Source: an uncultured Oscillospiraceae bacterium
Lineage (GTDB): Bacteria > Bacillota > Clostridia > Oscillospirales > Oscillospiraceae
Direction: 5' to 3'
Assembly: GCA_944387015.1 (NCBI GenBank)
Contig: CALXDH010000003.1
Location: forward strand, 1-64,000
DNA: 64,000 nucleotides
The translations under genes and the position numbers were made by a program. Below, piece after piece: positions 43,840 through 53,389 of the stretch; within the stretch, counting starts at the first letter, position 1; each line of letters begins with the position of its first letter. Under the pieces are notes generated by a model that worked only from the letters and a program-made list of their open reading frames with translations, was not told the DNA's origin and made no database searches.

Positions 43840-44501
43840 CAACATTGGAATGGACATTTTATACTGTGGGAGATCTCCGCCTGCTTCAACGATATCCGGG
43901 GGATCTCCATTCACGGCCTAAGCTGTTTCAAACATACGCTGATGCCGTTGAGGAGTATAAGCGAATACCCTCCTCTTCTGTTCGGGTATTCGGAATTGTA
44001 CATGGCCATCATGTCTGCGATCTTGTCCGCTGTCTACCGCTTTTTCCTGACGACTTGTCTGGAGAGAACGTGCTGATGGCGGACATTCTTCGTTACCCAG
44101 CGTGGCAATGCCAGCCGGAACTGATCTTGATCGCAAACCATTTGGCAAGGGAATTGCCGATTCGCTATTACTTGCAATCTGGCTGTATTTTTCCGGCTCC
44201 CAAACCTGGGCAATTTCCAGATCCGCTGTTTGGAGCCACTCTTTGTGGGAGTCGGTACAAACAAGCATTGAAATCGGTGTACGTTGCAGGGATTGGCTGG
44301 CGCCCGGCAGAGGTCATGACCTGCGCTGCTACCAGCGTGACAGCAAAACATTTTCCGCTGATTGTCAGTTGCCGCGTCACGGTACGGATGCCAAATGGAA
44401 TGATCCGCACCGTGGATGTTGCACCTTGGGTTTATGAACGTCTGAAGAGGCCTCCCTACCCGGATATTAAATCGAGAACGCAAAGGAGGAAATCAAGTTG
44501 A
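43836..44501 (+). CDS. ICE hypothetical protein
   Basis: A 221-residue soluble protein beginning at GTG 43836, coupled to the previous stop (GTGA). It has the pattern FYTVGDLRLLQRYPGDLHSR and YADAVEEYKRIPSSSVRVFG (about 8-55) and a C-terminal beta section (VSCRVTVRMPNGMIRTVDVA). No domain recognised. Its stop overlaps the SpoVG-like gene start (TTGA). Confidence 0.65.
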   Translation: MTTLEWTFYTVGDLRLLQRYPGDLHSRPKLFQTYADAVEEYKRIPSSSVRVFGIVHGHHVCDLVRCLPLFPDDLSGENVLMADILRYPAWQCQPELILIANHLARELPIRYYLQSGCIFPAPKPGQFPDPLFGATLCGSRYKQALKSVYVAGIGWRPAEVMTCAATSVTAKHFPLIVSCRVTVRMPNGMIRTVDVAPWVYERLKRPPYPDIKSRTQRRKSS

Positions 44502-44827
44502 AACAAGATAAATATACCGATTCCTTTCAGGTCAGTATCCGCACACTTGCGAGATCTAAAAGCGGAGCCATTCTGGCTTATGCAGGAGTGACGATCTTCG
44601 GCGTATTTGCAATTCGTGGGGTCAAGATCATTAAGGGGAAAGATGGCCCCTTTGTTGCGATGCCTGCAATTCGTACGCAGAAAGGCTGGAAAGACATTTG
44701 CTACCCCTGCAGTTCGGAGTTTCGTTCGGCGTTTGACGCTGCAGTGCTGAGTGCCTATGACCGCGAAATGGCGCAGATGCAGGAGCGTGTGACGAAATCT
44801 CTTTCGTCCAAGCAAATGGATATGTAA
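44498..44827 (+). CDS. SpoVG family protein
   Basis: A 109-residue member of the SpoVG family, site-specific nucleic-acid-binding proteins that regulate transcription. The family core is AYAGVTIFGVFAIRGVKIIK (about 28-47), then DGPFVAMPAIRT and CSSEFRSAFDAAVLSAYDRE. It starts at TTG behind AAAGGAGG. It probably helps regulate ICE genes (inference); ICE copies are distinct from the chromosomal SpoVG. Confidence 0.85.
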   Translation: MKQDKYTDSFQVSIRTLARSKSGAILAYAGVTIFGVFAIRGVKIIKGKDGPFVAMPAIRTQKGWKDICYPCSSEFRSAFDAAVLSAYDREMAQMQERVTKSLSSKQMDM

Positions 44828-44843
44828 TAAGGAGGGTGAAAAT

Positions 44844-45758
44844 ATGAAACGATATTTTTTATGTGTGATGGTGGTACTCTCTCTGGTTGCGACAATGATC
44901 CCATCAGCTATGGCTGCCGGCACCACTGATAACGGAATTACCGTTGCGGAGCCCAGTACCCCCGAGATTTGCTATCCCACATCCGTTACCTGTAGCGAGG
45001 ACGGGAGCGAAATTCGCAAAGTGTATGATCTGGCGCCGGAAGATGATCCTGCAGGAATTCCTCGCTCAGACTTTCAGCAGGATGGGTTCCACTACACGCT
45101 GACAGACCTTCTGAAGCAGGAACTTCCTGAAAATGAAAGCCGACAGCACACGGAGACCGTCTCACTGCAAAGTGATAAAAAGGATATGGAGTCTGTGTTG
45201 GCTCTCCTGCCGCAAGAAAAGGAGTTTGTCACAGATGATGGGCTGATGGGGACGCTGACACTGCAGCTGGCAACCGTCCAGGTTGAGCCTTCGGGATACG
45301 CCACCTCTACAAAGAAAGTGAGTGCCACCCGCTCTTATCCAAACCTCATTAACCAGGACACGTCCAATATTCCCAAAAGCATTCAGGAGGATGGCCGGAC
45401 GCTGACCTTGGATGACATCACCTGGAAAACCGATAATACTGTGAATGTAGATGGCTATGCGCTAGGGGACCGCTTCACCGCTGTGGCCACCTATACCGGG
45501 AGTGCAACCAGCAGCTACGTAAAAGGGTATACCGTCACAGCGGATTACTCTGGCACAGTCAGCCATATCGCCTTGAATCGGGTGCGATATGTGGCAATCT
45601 TTGAGGGGACTCCGGTAACACCTCTGGAAAGCGACAGTTTCGAGCCCGCGTTTACATTCAATTGGCTTTACGTCGCCATTCCTGCTGCTGTGGTCCTTTT
45701 GGCAGGCTGTGCAATTGGGGCTGGCCTCATCTACAAACGCCGAAAGGAGAATGGTTGA
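44844..45758 (+). CDS. Membrane-anchored surface protein
   Basis: A 304-residue exported protein with a signal peptide (1-about 25, cleavage near AMAAGT) and a long beta-rich ectodomain rich in Thr and Ser. A C-terminal membrane segment follows (about 272-296) with the basic tail YKRRKENG. AAGGAGGG precedes the ATG. It lies directly upstream of the class D sortase and may be part of the donor-recipient contact surface (inference). I see no LPxTG motif. Confidence 0.75.
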   Translation: MKRYFLCVMVVLSLVATMIPSAMAAGTTDNGITVAEPSTPEICYPTSVTCSEDGSEIRKVYDLAPEDDPAGIPRSDFQQDGFHYTLTDLLKQELPENESRQHTETVSLQSDKKDMESVLALLPQEKEFVTDDGLMGTLTLQLATVQVEPSGYATSTKKVSATRSYPNLINQDTSNIPKSIQEDGRTLTLDDITWKTDNTVNVDGYALGDRFTAVATYTGSATSSYVKGYTVTADYSGTVSHIALNRVRYVAIFEGTPVTPLESDSFEPAFTFNWLYVAIPAAVVLLAGCAIGAGLIYKRRKENG

Positions 45759-45759
45759 T

Positions 45760-46554
45760 ATGAATTTAATGCGTTCGCTGACAATCGTACTGGTGCTTGT
45801 ATCTCTTTTCACAATACCAGCAGATGCGCTGGAGTATTCCATCGAAAGCGAAGATTCTACTATATTCGGCATTCCGACGACTGTCGAAACACAAGATGTT
45901 GATAAGCTGGTGGAAAATGTGGATAAGAGCAAGAACGCCGCGCTGATTCCTCCTGCCTTCGGCAGCCCCAGCGCCTATACACTCAACACTGGAACTTACC
46001 TTACACCCAATCTGGCACCCGGCGGCATGGCAGCCACCGGTGCCGTCATCAACGGTGGCACCGCAGCAGTCGTTACTCCTGGAACGCCCACCATCAGCAC
46101 GCCCCCCTCATCCGGTAGTTCTTCGTCCTCCGACACCGTCGGCTACACCGAGGTGACGGAGGATCTTTATTATTCCGGCGGGTATCTCGCAACGCTGAAG
46201 ATCCCTGCTCTTGATCTCTCGGTGAAGGTCTATCAGGGAACAGACAGCGCAACGCTCCGCAAGGGCGTCGGGCACTTCGAGGAGACATCCGTATGGAGTG
46301 GCAATGTTGCGCTGGCTTCGCATAACAGAGGCGCAAATGATTACTTTGGAGAGATCCATACCCTGGACATCGGGGACAAGATCCAGTACACCACAAAACT
46401 GGGAACCCGGACCTATCGGGTGACCTCGGTAGAGAAAATCTCCGAAATGGATCGTAGTGGCTTGACAGCCACTACGGAGAACTGCCTGACACTCTATACC
46501 TGTGTCCGCAATCAAAGCGTTTACCGCTGGTGTGTGCGGGCAAACGCAGTGTAA
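45760..46554 (+). CDS. srtD: Class D sortase
   Basis: A 264-residue transpeptidase that attaches sorted proteins to peptidoglycan. It has an N-terminal signal/anchor (about 4-24), then a long low-complexity linker (Thr/Pro/Ser rich, about 85-125). The sortase barrel has catalytic His188 in ALASHNRGAND, Cys248 in NCLTLYTCVR, and Arg256 in VYRWCVRA. The LTLYTC signature matches class D. ATG 45760 is 10 bases after GGAG. Its likely client is the giant adhesin downstream. Confidence 0.92.
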   Translation: MNLMRSLTIVLVLVSLFTIPADALEYSIESEDSTIFGIPTTVETQDVDKLVENVDKSKNAALIPPAFGSPSAYTLNTGTYLTPNLAPGGMAATGAVINGGTAAVVTPGTPTISTPPSSGSSSSSDTVGYTEVTEDLYYSGGYLATLKIPALDLSVKVYQGTDSATLRKGVGHFEETSVWSGNVALASHNRGANDYFGEIHTLDIGDKIQYTTKLGTRTYRVTSVEKISEMDRSGLTATTENCLTLYTCVRNQSVYRWCVRANAV

Positions 46555-46565
46555 ATGTGCTGCGG

Positions 46566-46649
46566 CTATTTCTTTTGGGCAAGAATAAAAACGTTTATCA
46601 CCCCCGTAATTAGAATTCCCAGTTGAATTAGATCGCTGTATGTAACCAT
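46566..46649 (-). CDS. Holin-like type I toxin peptide (27 residues)
   Basis: Reads MVTYSDLIQLGILITGVINV and ends FILAQKK: a hydrophobic membrane helix with a Lys tail. This matches the pattern of the 'putative holin-like toxin' peptides (MVTYSDLIQ...) of Firmicutes, which are type I toxins held in check by an antisense RNA. GGAGG lies 8 bases before the ATG. It is on the opposite strand to the neighbours. An antisense RNA overlapping its 3' end is expected but not proven here. Probably an addiction module for the element. Confidence 0.8.
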   Translation of the reverse strand: MVTYSDLIQLGILITGVINVFILAQKK

Positions 46650-46697
46650 GTGTTTATTCCTCCAGTCAAGGCAGAGTTTGGTTAACCATCGCAAGGA

Positions 46698-46726
46698 AGT
46701 ATACCATACAGAATTTCCATACAACA
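46698..46726 (-). promoter_or_regulatory. Promoter of the toxin gene
   Basis: On the minus strand TATACT (46698-46703) is preceded by TGG, an extended -10, with a weak TGTTGT -35 about 17 bases upstream. The leader to the ATG is about 40 bases. Confidence 0.55.
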
Positions 46727-46926
46727 TACTTATTCTAATAATAAGTACTTGCTAAAAAGAGCGGAATTTCTAAAATATTTACATTTTCTTAAATTTTTAG
46801 CTCTATGCATATTGCTTCGTTGTGAGGGGATGATTTCTCCAGTCATCCGTTGAAATCTGTTCGACTTCTCCATAGTTCTCTGCTATGGTGTTGGTATGGA
46901 AAATCCATTAAAAAGGAGGACCGATT

Positions 46927-47691
46927 ATGAAGAAACATGTCCATTACACATTGACTCTCATAGTAGGGATTGCGTTGGGCGCAGTTTTATGTGGAGGAGC
47001 CTACGCTGCCGGAGTTATGGCTCAGCCCACTTGGCAACCCATCTATATAGATGGGGATCGGGTTGAGATGGAGGCATACAACATTAACGGCAACAACTAC
47101 GTAAGACTCCGGGACATCGGAAAGGAAGTCGGATTCAACGTCTATTGGCAAGACGGTGTTCGGATAGACAGGAGTTCGGATTACACTGGAGAACCGCCAG
47201 TCACATCGTCACCCGACGAAATAAACACGTCAAGCATATCTAGCATGGACGATGTGAAGTCGAAAATCGTCTCTCTTACCAATGATCTCAGGAAACAGAA
47301 TAACCTGAAGGAACTACAGACCAGTGATCTCCTAATGCAGGCAGCTCAAGTTCGTGCTGACGAGATCGCATTATCTGGCGTTTACTCGCATACCAGACCG
47401 AATGGAAAGCCTTTCTACGCGGTGACGGATTGCCCGTATGCTGCTGAGAACATTGACTGCGTTATGGATCTCTACCTGACTCAGCAGAATAAGAGCTTGG
47501 CAGAGACAGCGATTTATGACTGGCGTGTGTCTGAGGGGCACCTGAAAAATATGCTGAATACACAAGTATCTGCTATTGGCGTTGGAATTGCAAAAGGAGC
47601 TGATGCAAACGGTATGGAGAGTTGGTATTGTGTGCAACTCTTCCTGTACGATGGCTATACAATTACATGGGTAGATTCCCCAGCCACATAG
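46927..47691 (+). CDS. Secreted stalk-domain CAP-superfamily protein
   Basis: A 254-residue exported protein with a signal peptide (about 1-28). A stalk-type segment follows (about 38-80: WQPIYIDGDRVEMEAYNING and NNYVRLRDIGKEVGFNVYW). Then comes a CAP/SCP domain (about 105-250) with the family pattern VRADEIALSGVYSHTRPNG and EGHLKNMLNTQVSAIGVGIA. CAP proteins are surface or secreted; the role on the element is unknown. AAAGGAGG precedes the ATG. It is monocistronic. Confidence 0.85.
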   Translation: MKKHVHYTLTLIVGIALGAVLCGGAYAAGVMAQPTWQPIYIDGDRVEMEAYNINGNNYVRLRDIGKEVGFNVYWQDGVRIDRSSDYTGEPPVTSSPDEINTSSISSMDDVKSKIVSLTNDLRKQNNLKELQTSDLLMQAAQVRADEIALSGVYSHTRPNGKPFYAVTDCPYAAENIDCVMDLYLTQQNKSLAETAIYDWRVSEGHLKNMLNTQVSAIGVGIAKGADANGMESWYCVQLFLYDGYTITWVDSPAT

Positions 47692-47706
47692 GATCACGGT
47701 TACCAA

Positions 47707-47741
47707 AAAAGGAGCAGGCTTTTTAGCCTGCTCCCTTCTTT
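47707..47741 (+). terminator. Terminator between converging genes
   Basis: 10-bp stem GGAGCAGGCT/AGCCTGCTCC with a TTTT loop, A run before and CTTCTTTT after. It overlaps the stop of the minus-strand neighbour. Confidence 0.85.
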
Positions 47742-48406
47742 TAAGAATCTTTGCAATATCGCTGGAGTCCGCAGTTGTAAAGCGCGGCCATGCGCGGCTC
47801 CATTACGGGGATTGTTTCTTCGTCCTCTTCAGTTTGCAGGAACCAGGACTCTCCATCTGTTTGCAGGCAATTTGCCAAATCGCTTAGGGAGTAAACATCC
47901 ATCTGAATGCTACCTCTTTCCCACATTGAAAGGATGTATGGGACATCTACATCCGATGGAGAATCGATGATGGCCAGACTCAGTTCAGGGATATAGGCAC
48001 CGCCAAATGACTGACTAATCTGTGCGTCTTCAAAGCCACTGTCGGCAAAAGCCTCCACGGCCTCCGCCAGATCCGTATTGTTCCAGACGGGTGCAATTAC
48101 ATAGCTGGTTTTCAAATTGACTTTCTTCTTTCCAGAAGGCTGAAAGTCGGAGATCGGAATTAAATCGTCGATAACAAAAGGTGTCGTTTTTGTCTTGGGG
48201 AGAAAGATCCGAGAGGCACTGTCGGCAGCCATACTGCTTGCCAGTGCACGGATTGCCCAGTCCAGGAACACATCAAAACTCCGGCCGGACTCCCTGCAGC
48301 GGTGAAGTGCTTGGTTTTGAAATTTAGAGAACGCCTGATAGTCTGCAAGTGCCATGGGGGGAAGTGGGCTTTCCCACAGATCCTTCATGGGAGAGAAATT
48401 AAACAT
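47741..48406 (-). CDS. Hypothetical protein
   Basis: A 221-residue soluble acidic protein starting MFNFSPMKDLWESPLPPMAL behind GGAGG. No membrane segment or motif was recognised. It has a mixed alpha/beta pattern with two halves (about 1-90 helical; 90-215 alpha/beta, including SYVIAPVWNNTDLAEAVEAF). It is on the minus strand between the CAP protein and adhesin genes, so it is accessory cargo of the element. Confidence 0.6.
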   Translation of the reverse strand: MFNFSPMKDLWESPLPPMALADYQAFSKFQNQALHRCRESGRSFDVFLDWAIRALASSMAADSASRIFLPKTKTTPFVIDDLIPISDFQPSGKKKVNLKTSYVIAPVWNNTDLAEAVEAFADSGFEDAQISQSFGGAYIPELSLAIIDSPSDVDVPYILSMWERGSIQMDVYSLSDLANCLQTDGESWFLQTEEDEETIPVMEPRMAALYNCGLQRYCKDS

Positions 48407-48571
48407 GGATGCCTCCAGATTCGACTGAAATCGCCCCTCATTTTACCACAGCAACCCTTTGAAAACAATGAGCACTCTATCGGGCATTAGTATCCACTCA
48501 GTTTATAGGCAACTTGCTTTTCCCATGGATCAGTATGCATAACTTTATGTCTAGGCCACGAAATGCTTGAT

Positions 48572-48603
48572 CAGCATACAACTTGTATGCTGACCCTTTT
48601 TTT
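48572..48603 (+). terminator. Terminator-like hairpin before the adhesin gene
   Basis: 8-bp stem CAGCATAC/GTATGCTG with an AACTT loop, followed by ACCCTTTTTTT. It ends about 8 bases before the ribosome site of the giant adhesin gene, so it probably attenuates that gene. Confidence 0.65.
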
Positions 48604-48619
48604 GGCCGGAAAGGAAATC

Positions 48620-51600
48620 ATGAAAAAGAGAATTATAGCCCTTCTTCTGACTCTGCTGACAATTTTGACTCTGCTTCCGACAGCAGCGTTTGCGGCAGAG
48701 TCCACCGGCGTTGGGATCACGCCGGTGACGGACCCAAACCTCTGGACGACCCGCCTGACCGCATCTGGTCAGACATACAGCTACCGGCCACCCACCGCAG
48801 CAGGCAGGCAGCTCTATTGTATGGACCTGGGTTACTCCTATCGTTATGGAACGGAGTCTTTCCTCAAGTCTTATACGTACCGCTCTGCCACCGGCACAGA
48901 CGCAGATGCGCTCTGGAGTGAAATGGTAGCCAAGACCGGCCTGGGTGAGATGGATGCGGCTACGCAGGAGAACGTCAAGTGGATGATGTCCTACATCGCG
49001 GACTACACCGGTGAGATCCCCGGCAGCCTGTTCATGGCGCTGCAGACTTATATCTGGGACAACCAGAGCGACAAGTCCGCGGGCGGTGACCCTTCCGGCG
49101 ACATCGATGCCGGCGGCTTCGCCAATCAGGATACCTACGACCAGTATGTGGGGTATTACAACTGGCTCCTGGGTCAGAAAGCCAACGAGGATGCAGAACT
49201 GCAGGCAAAGGTAGAGGAATACGCTGAACAAGGTATCCAGGCATCCATTGTGGAGGATGACAGCTCCAAGTGGGCGGTCCTGGCAACCTCCAGTGTCTCC
49301 GGCCGACAGGCGTTTGCGGCTTATCACGCTACTCGGAAAATTGTGACGGGGCCGTCTTCTGGTGATGGAGATAATCCACCCCCGGTTGCTGGGGATGGCG
49401 ACATCACCTTTAAGAAAGTGCAGGCAGGAACAGACCGGGGCCTGGATGGCGCCGTCTATAACATCTATCGGGACGGTCAGATCGTTGGCAGCGATGTGAC
49501 GTCCAATGGGGGAATCATCGAGGTAAACGATGTTACCAAGGGACTGTGGACCTTCGTGGAGCGAGAGGCTCCGGAGGGCTTCGCCCTGGACCCTACGCCC
49601 CACAGTGTCTATGTGGATGTCACCGATGGAGACAAGCAGTACACTGTCACAGCGGAGGACGAGGAGCTTCCAAATTTGGAAATCATCAAAACGGACGCAC
49701 TTTCCGGAGAACCAGTCCCCAATACGGTGATTTCTGTCAAATCCGTAACCGGCAGCTATTCTACCTCCGTGTCCACAGGAAAAGACGGAACAGCCACGCT
49801 GGAATCTCTGCCCGCCGGTGTTTACGTTCTGTGCGAGGAATCGGTTCCGTCGCCTTACGTTCTCTGCCATACCGAGCAGACTGTGGCGCTCCGACCCGGA
49901 AAGACCACGGAAGCCCGGTTCCAGGACTACCAGAAACCGGGCCTTGAGATTTTGAAGAAAAACATTGCTGATAACAGCCCCATCGAGGGTGTGACCTACA
50001 AAATTGAACAGATCGATGGCGACTACTCTACCTCCGCCACCACGGACGAGCAGGGCCGTATTTTCTTGGAACTGCCCGTGGGCAGCTATGAGATCACAGA
50101 GGTGAACGTACCCTCGAATGTGATCCTCTGTGATATTCCCCAGACTATTTCCCTTGAGGCGGGCGGAACACAGACGGTCACGTTCTTCAACGCCGTCAAA
50201 CCCTCCCTGACCATTCTGAAGCGTAATTCGGTGACGAAAGATCCTCTGGAAGATACACGCTTCCACATCTACTATGGCAGCGATCACACCGAAACCGGAG
50301 AGATGCACGATCTGGGCACCTACTATACCGACTCTGACGGCAAAATCGTTCTCACCGATATCAACAGAGGATGGTATAAGGTAGTGGAGGAGGAACCCAG
50401 CACAGGATTCTCCATCCAGGGGGACGGCGTTTACGAATTCTATCTGGAAGGCGGCGCCAGTAAGGAACTGGTCGTGGACAACGTACCTCTGTCAGCATTG
50501 GTCGTTTATAAGTACGATTCAAAGACAGGGGCCGCCCTCAAAGGAGCGCGCTTCGAACTGCGTTACCTCAGCGGTGAGACATCCGGTACCGGCGGCACGG
50601 TGATCGGAACGTACACCACGTCAGCCAATGGCTCCTTTACTGTTACGGGACTTCGTGAGGGCACATATATCTGTCAGGAACTGGAAAGCCCGGACGGCCA
50701 TATCATTGATTCAGAACCCCAGACCGTCTATATCTCCGGCAAGGACCAGGACGTGGTGACGCTGCGCTTCGGCAATGCGCCCCTGGGCTCTCTGCTGATC
50801 ACGAAGGTCAGCAATGACGATAAGCATGAGCCGCTATCTGATGTGGAATTCCTGGTGACCGACAGTGCCGGAAACTATCTCGGCAATGCCAACGGGAAGT
50901 ATACGACCAATAGCGCAGGCGAGATCCTGATCGACGGCATCACTCCTGGAACCACGGTGGTGGTACGGGAAATTCGAGCAAAAACAGGCTATCTCCTGGA
51001 CGGCACTCCCCAGTCTGCCCTGATCAAAAGCGGAGAAACCGCTCGTCTGGAATTCCGAAATGCTCCTGCTGGGACGCTGATCATTCAGAAGAACAGCAGC
51101 GGAGCAGGCCATGAGCCACTGGAGGGTGTGGAGTTCAAGGTGACATATGCAGACGGAAGCTTCGTGGCGGACGAGTATGGGCAGCTTTCCTCCAACGGCC
51201 TCTACTACACAGATAAAAACGGTCAGATCAAGATTACCGGTGTAGTCGGCACACTGGTGGTCACTGAGACTGCCACCATCTCCGGCTACACCATTGATCC
51301 GGCTACCCAAAGCCAGACAGTGGTCGTTCATCCAAATGACACGCAGACCTTGCATTTTTACAACACGCCTCAGACAACTCTGGTGCTCCAGAAATTCATT
51401 TCCGGGACGAAGAACGAGCCTCTGCCCGGCGTGGAATTCCTGGTGACGGATTCTTCCGGCGCAGTGGTAGGCCCCAATAACGGTGTTTATACCACCGGGG
51501 CAGATGGAAGAGTGGTCATTTCCGGCTTAACACCCGGCACCACCGTCACCGCGCGGGAGACCAAAACAGCGGAGGGATATGTGCTGGATGGCACGCCTCA

Positions 51601-53332
51601 GAGTATCCTCATCAAGGAGGGTGAGGTCCAGACCCTGACCTTCTGGAACGAGCTTGCCGGGACCATTGTCATCCGAAAGCTGAATTCTGTGACGAAGGAG
51701 CCTCTGGCCGGTGTTGAATTTGAATTGACCTACGCGGATGGCAGCTATGTGGATGACGCCAATGGGCATCTTTCAAGCCTGGGCCTTTACACCACAGATG
51801 CCAATGGTGAGATCCGTATCTCCGGTATCACCGGGACGATTGTGGTAAAAGAGGCCAAGACAATTGATGGATATACCATTGATCCGGCCACTCAGGTGCA
51901 GACCGTGACCGTTAATCCTGAAGACACGCAGACGTTGACGTTTTACAATGATCCCATCGGCGGTGTGGAGGTCGTCAAGGTGGATGCGGATAAACAGACA
52001 AAGCGTCTGGCCAATGCCACCTTTGAGATCCGCAGGATGGATGACTCGCTGGTGGACACTGTGACCACCGATGAAAATGGCCGGGTATTTTTGCCTTTGG
52101 AGGACGGTGCCTATTATGGCGTTGAAATCCATGCACCGGAAGGCTTCAAACTGGATGATACCCCGCATTATTTTGAGGTGAAGGACGGGAAAACTACGAT
52201 CCTGACCGTATCCAACCGTGCGATCTCCGGCATCCTCATTCACAAAACGGACAGTACCACTGGGGAAGGACTCTACGGTGTCTCTTTCATCCTGTATGAC
52301 AGCACCAATACGCCTATCGGCCAGTACACCAGCGACGATAGAGGCTATGTCTACATCGAGGATCTGGAGAGTGGCCGCTACTACTTGCGGGAGCTGGAAA
52401 ATGAAGGCTATGTGCCGGATACCGAGCGGAAAACAGTCTATGTGAGATCCAGCCAGACGACGCTGGTGGAGTGGGAGAATACCCCTATCACCGGTCAGAT
52501 CCAGATCACCAAGACCTCTGCGGACTACAACAGCATGAACGGCTGGCCTGCCGGGACGCCGATTCCCAACACGGAATTTGAGATCTACAACTATCGGACC
52601 GGCAATCTGGTGGACACTATCGTCACGGATAAGAATGGCGTCGCGGTATCTAAGCCACTGCCCCTGGGCCGCTACAAGATTGTGGAATCCAAGGCTGCGG
52701 AATTCTACGGATTGGACAAGACCCCTATTGAGGTGGAGATCGAGTTCGCGGGGCAAATTGTCAAGACTGCTATGACCAATAAGAGCCTCTACACCAATGT
52801 TTCCATCAAGAAAACTGGGTTCGTGGAGGCAGTTCCCGGCCAGATGCTGCGCTATGACTTTACTGGCATCGCTAACAATTCCACTACGGCCCTGGAGTCC
52901 TTCTACTGGAGAGACACCTTGCCCACTTTTGCGGCACTGAACAAAATCGTGACTGGCACCTACAACGTGCCTGGCAATTACAAGATCGTCTATAAGACGA
53001 CTCTCAGCGGCAGTGCTTGGCGCGTGCTGGCTGATAACCTCAGCACCCAGCAAAATTACGTGCTGGATGCAAGCCCGGCCGTTCTTGGTCTTGCATCTGG
53101 AGAGCGAGTAACAGAGTTCATGGTGTCCTTCGGTATTGTGCCCTCCAACTTCCGACAGGTGGAGGCTCCTGTTGTCTACTGCACCGCCAGCAAGTGGCTG
53201 ACCGGCGGAAGTCAGGTAGTCAACCAGGCCGATGTTGGCGGAGTTTATGATGGACAGTGGATTATGGCGACCAGCCGATGGGCAACTCGTATTTACAAGA
53301 AAGCTGAGCCGCTTCCCCGCACGGGTTACTAA
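48620..53332 (+). CDS. Giant thioester-domain / SpaA-repeat adhesin ending LPRTGY
   Basis: A 1570-residue secreted adhesin. It has a signal peptide (about 1-27). Next is a TQxA-type thioester domain with Cys in QLYCMDLGYSY (about 75) and Gln in MALQTYIWDNQ (about 145), which can bind host or recipient amines covalently. About twelve SpaA/Cna_B-like prealbumin repeats follow (about 265-1400); repeats 6-9 alternate between two subtypes. A C-terminal DUF11-like domain ends the protein. It finishes at ...PLPRTGY-stop, with no membrane helix or basic tail after LPxTG. ATG 48620 follows AAAGG; an in-frame ATG at 48563 has no ribosome site. Confidence 0.88.
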   Translation: MKKRIIALLLTLLTILTLLPTAAFAAESTGVGITPVTDPNLWTTRLTASGQTYSYRPPTAAGRQLYCMDLGYSYRYGTESFLKSYTYRSATGTDADALWSEMVAKTGLGEMDAATQENVKWMMSYIADYTGEIPGSLFMALQTYIWDNQSDKSAGGDPSGDIDAGGFANQDTYDQYVGYYNWLLGQKANEDAELQAKVEEYAEQGIQASIVEDDSSKWAVLATSSVSGRQAFAAYHATRKIVTGPSSGDGDNPPPVAGDGDITFKKVQAGTDRGLDGAVYNIYRDGQIVGSDVTSNGGIIEVNDVTKGLWTFVEREAPEGFALDPTPHSVYVDVTDGDKQYTVTAEDEELPNLEIIKTDALSGEPVPNTVISVKSVTGSYSTSVSTGKDGTATLESLPAGVYVLCEESVPSPYVLCHTEQTVALRPGKTTEARFQDYQKPGLEILKKNIADNSPIEGVTYKIEQIDGDYSTSATTDEQGRIFLELPVGSYEITEVNVPSNVILCDIPQTISLEAGGTQTVTFFNAVKPSLTILKRNSVTKDPLEDTRFHIYYGSDHTETGEMHDLGTYYTDSDGKIVLTDINRGWYKVVEEEPSTGFSIQGDGVYEFYLEGGASKELVVDNVPLSALVVYKYDSKTGAALKGARFELRYLSGETSGTGGTVIGTYTTSANGSFTVTGLREGTYICQELESPDGHIIDSEPQTVYISGKDQDVVTLRFGNAPLGSLLITKVSNDDKHEPLSDVEFLVTDSAGNYLGNANGKYTTNSAGEILIDGITPGTTVVVREIRAKTGYLLDGTPQSALIKSGETARLEFRNAPAGTLIIQKNSSGAGHEPLEGVEFKVTYADGSFVADEYGQLSSNGLYYTDKNGQIKITGVVGTLVVTETATISGYTIDPATQSQTVVVHPNDTQTLHFYNTPQTTLVLQKFISGTKNEPLPGVEFLVTDSSGAVVGPNNGVYTTGADGRVVISGLTPGTTVTARETKTAEGYVLDGTPQSILIKEGEVQTLTFWNELAGTIVIRKLNSVTKEPLAGVEFELTYADGSYVDDANGHLSSLGLYTTDANGEIRISGITGTIVVKEAKTIDGYTIDPATQVQTVTVNPEDTQTLTFYNDPIGGVEVVKVDADKQTKRLANATFEIRRMDDSLVDTVTTDENGRVFLPLEDGAYYGVEIHAPEGFKLDDTPHYFEVKDGKTTILTVSNRAISGILIHKTDSTTGEGLYGVSFILYDSTNTPIGQYTSDDRGYVYIEDLESGRYYLRELENEGYVPDTERKTVYVRSSQTTLVEWENTPITGQIQITKTSADYNSMNGWPAGTPIPNTEFEIYNYRTGNLVDTIVTDKNGVAVSKPLPLGRYKIVESKAAEFYGLDKTPIEVEIEFAGQIVKTAMTNKSLYTNVSIKKTGFVEAVPGQMLRYDFTGIANNSTTALESFYWRDTLPTFAALNKIVTGTYNVPGNYKIVYKTTLSGSAWRVLADNLSTQQNYVLDASPAVLGLASGERVTEFMVSFGIVPSNFRQVEAPVVYCTASKWLTGGSQVVNQADVGGVYDGQWIMATSRWATRIYKKAEPLPRTGY

Positions 53333-53340
53333 AAAATATT

Positions 53341-53375
53341 GGAGCGCCGTCCTTGTAGACGGCGCTCCAGCTTTT
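53341..53375 (+). terminator. Terminator after the adhesin gene
   Basis: Perfect 11-bp stem GGAGCGCCGTC/GACGGCGCTCC with a 6-base loop, then AGCTTTTC. It lies 8 bases past the adhesin stop and 10 bases before the ribosome site of the DUF3852 gene. Confidence 0.8.
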
Positions 53376-53389
53376 CTTCGGAGGTCTTT

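Noticed and set aside
48551-50308. Minus-strand open frame of 585 codons over the adhesin start
   Set aside because: Antisense to the thioester and SpaA domains; no ribosome site and no recognisable domain.
51773-53053. Minus-strand open frame of 426 codons over the adhesin
   Set aside because: Antisense to SpaA repeats; arises from repeat codon bias.
48620-53332. Repeats in this gene as a CRISPR-like or tandem DNA repeat array
   Set aside because: The repeats are about 270-300 bases, diverged, and encode SpaA protein domains; there are no short direct repeats with unique spacers.
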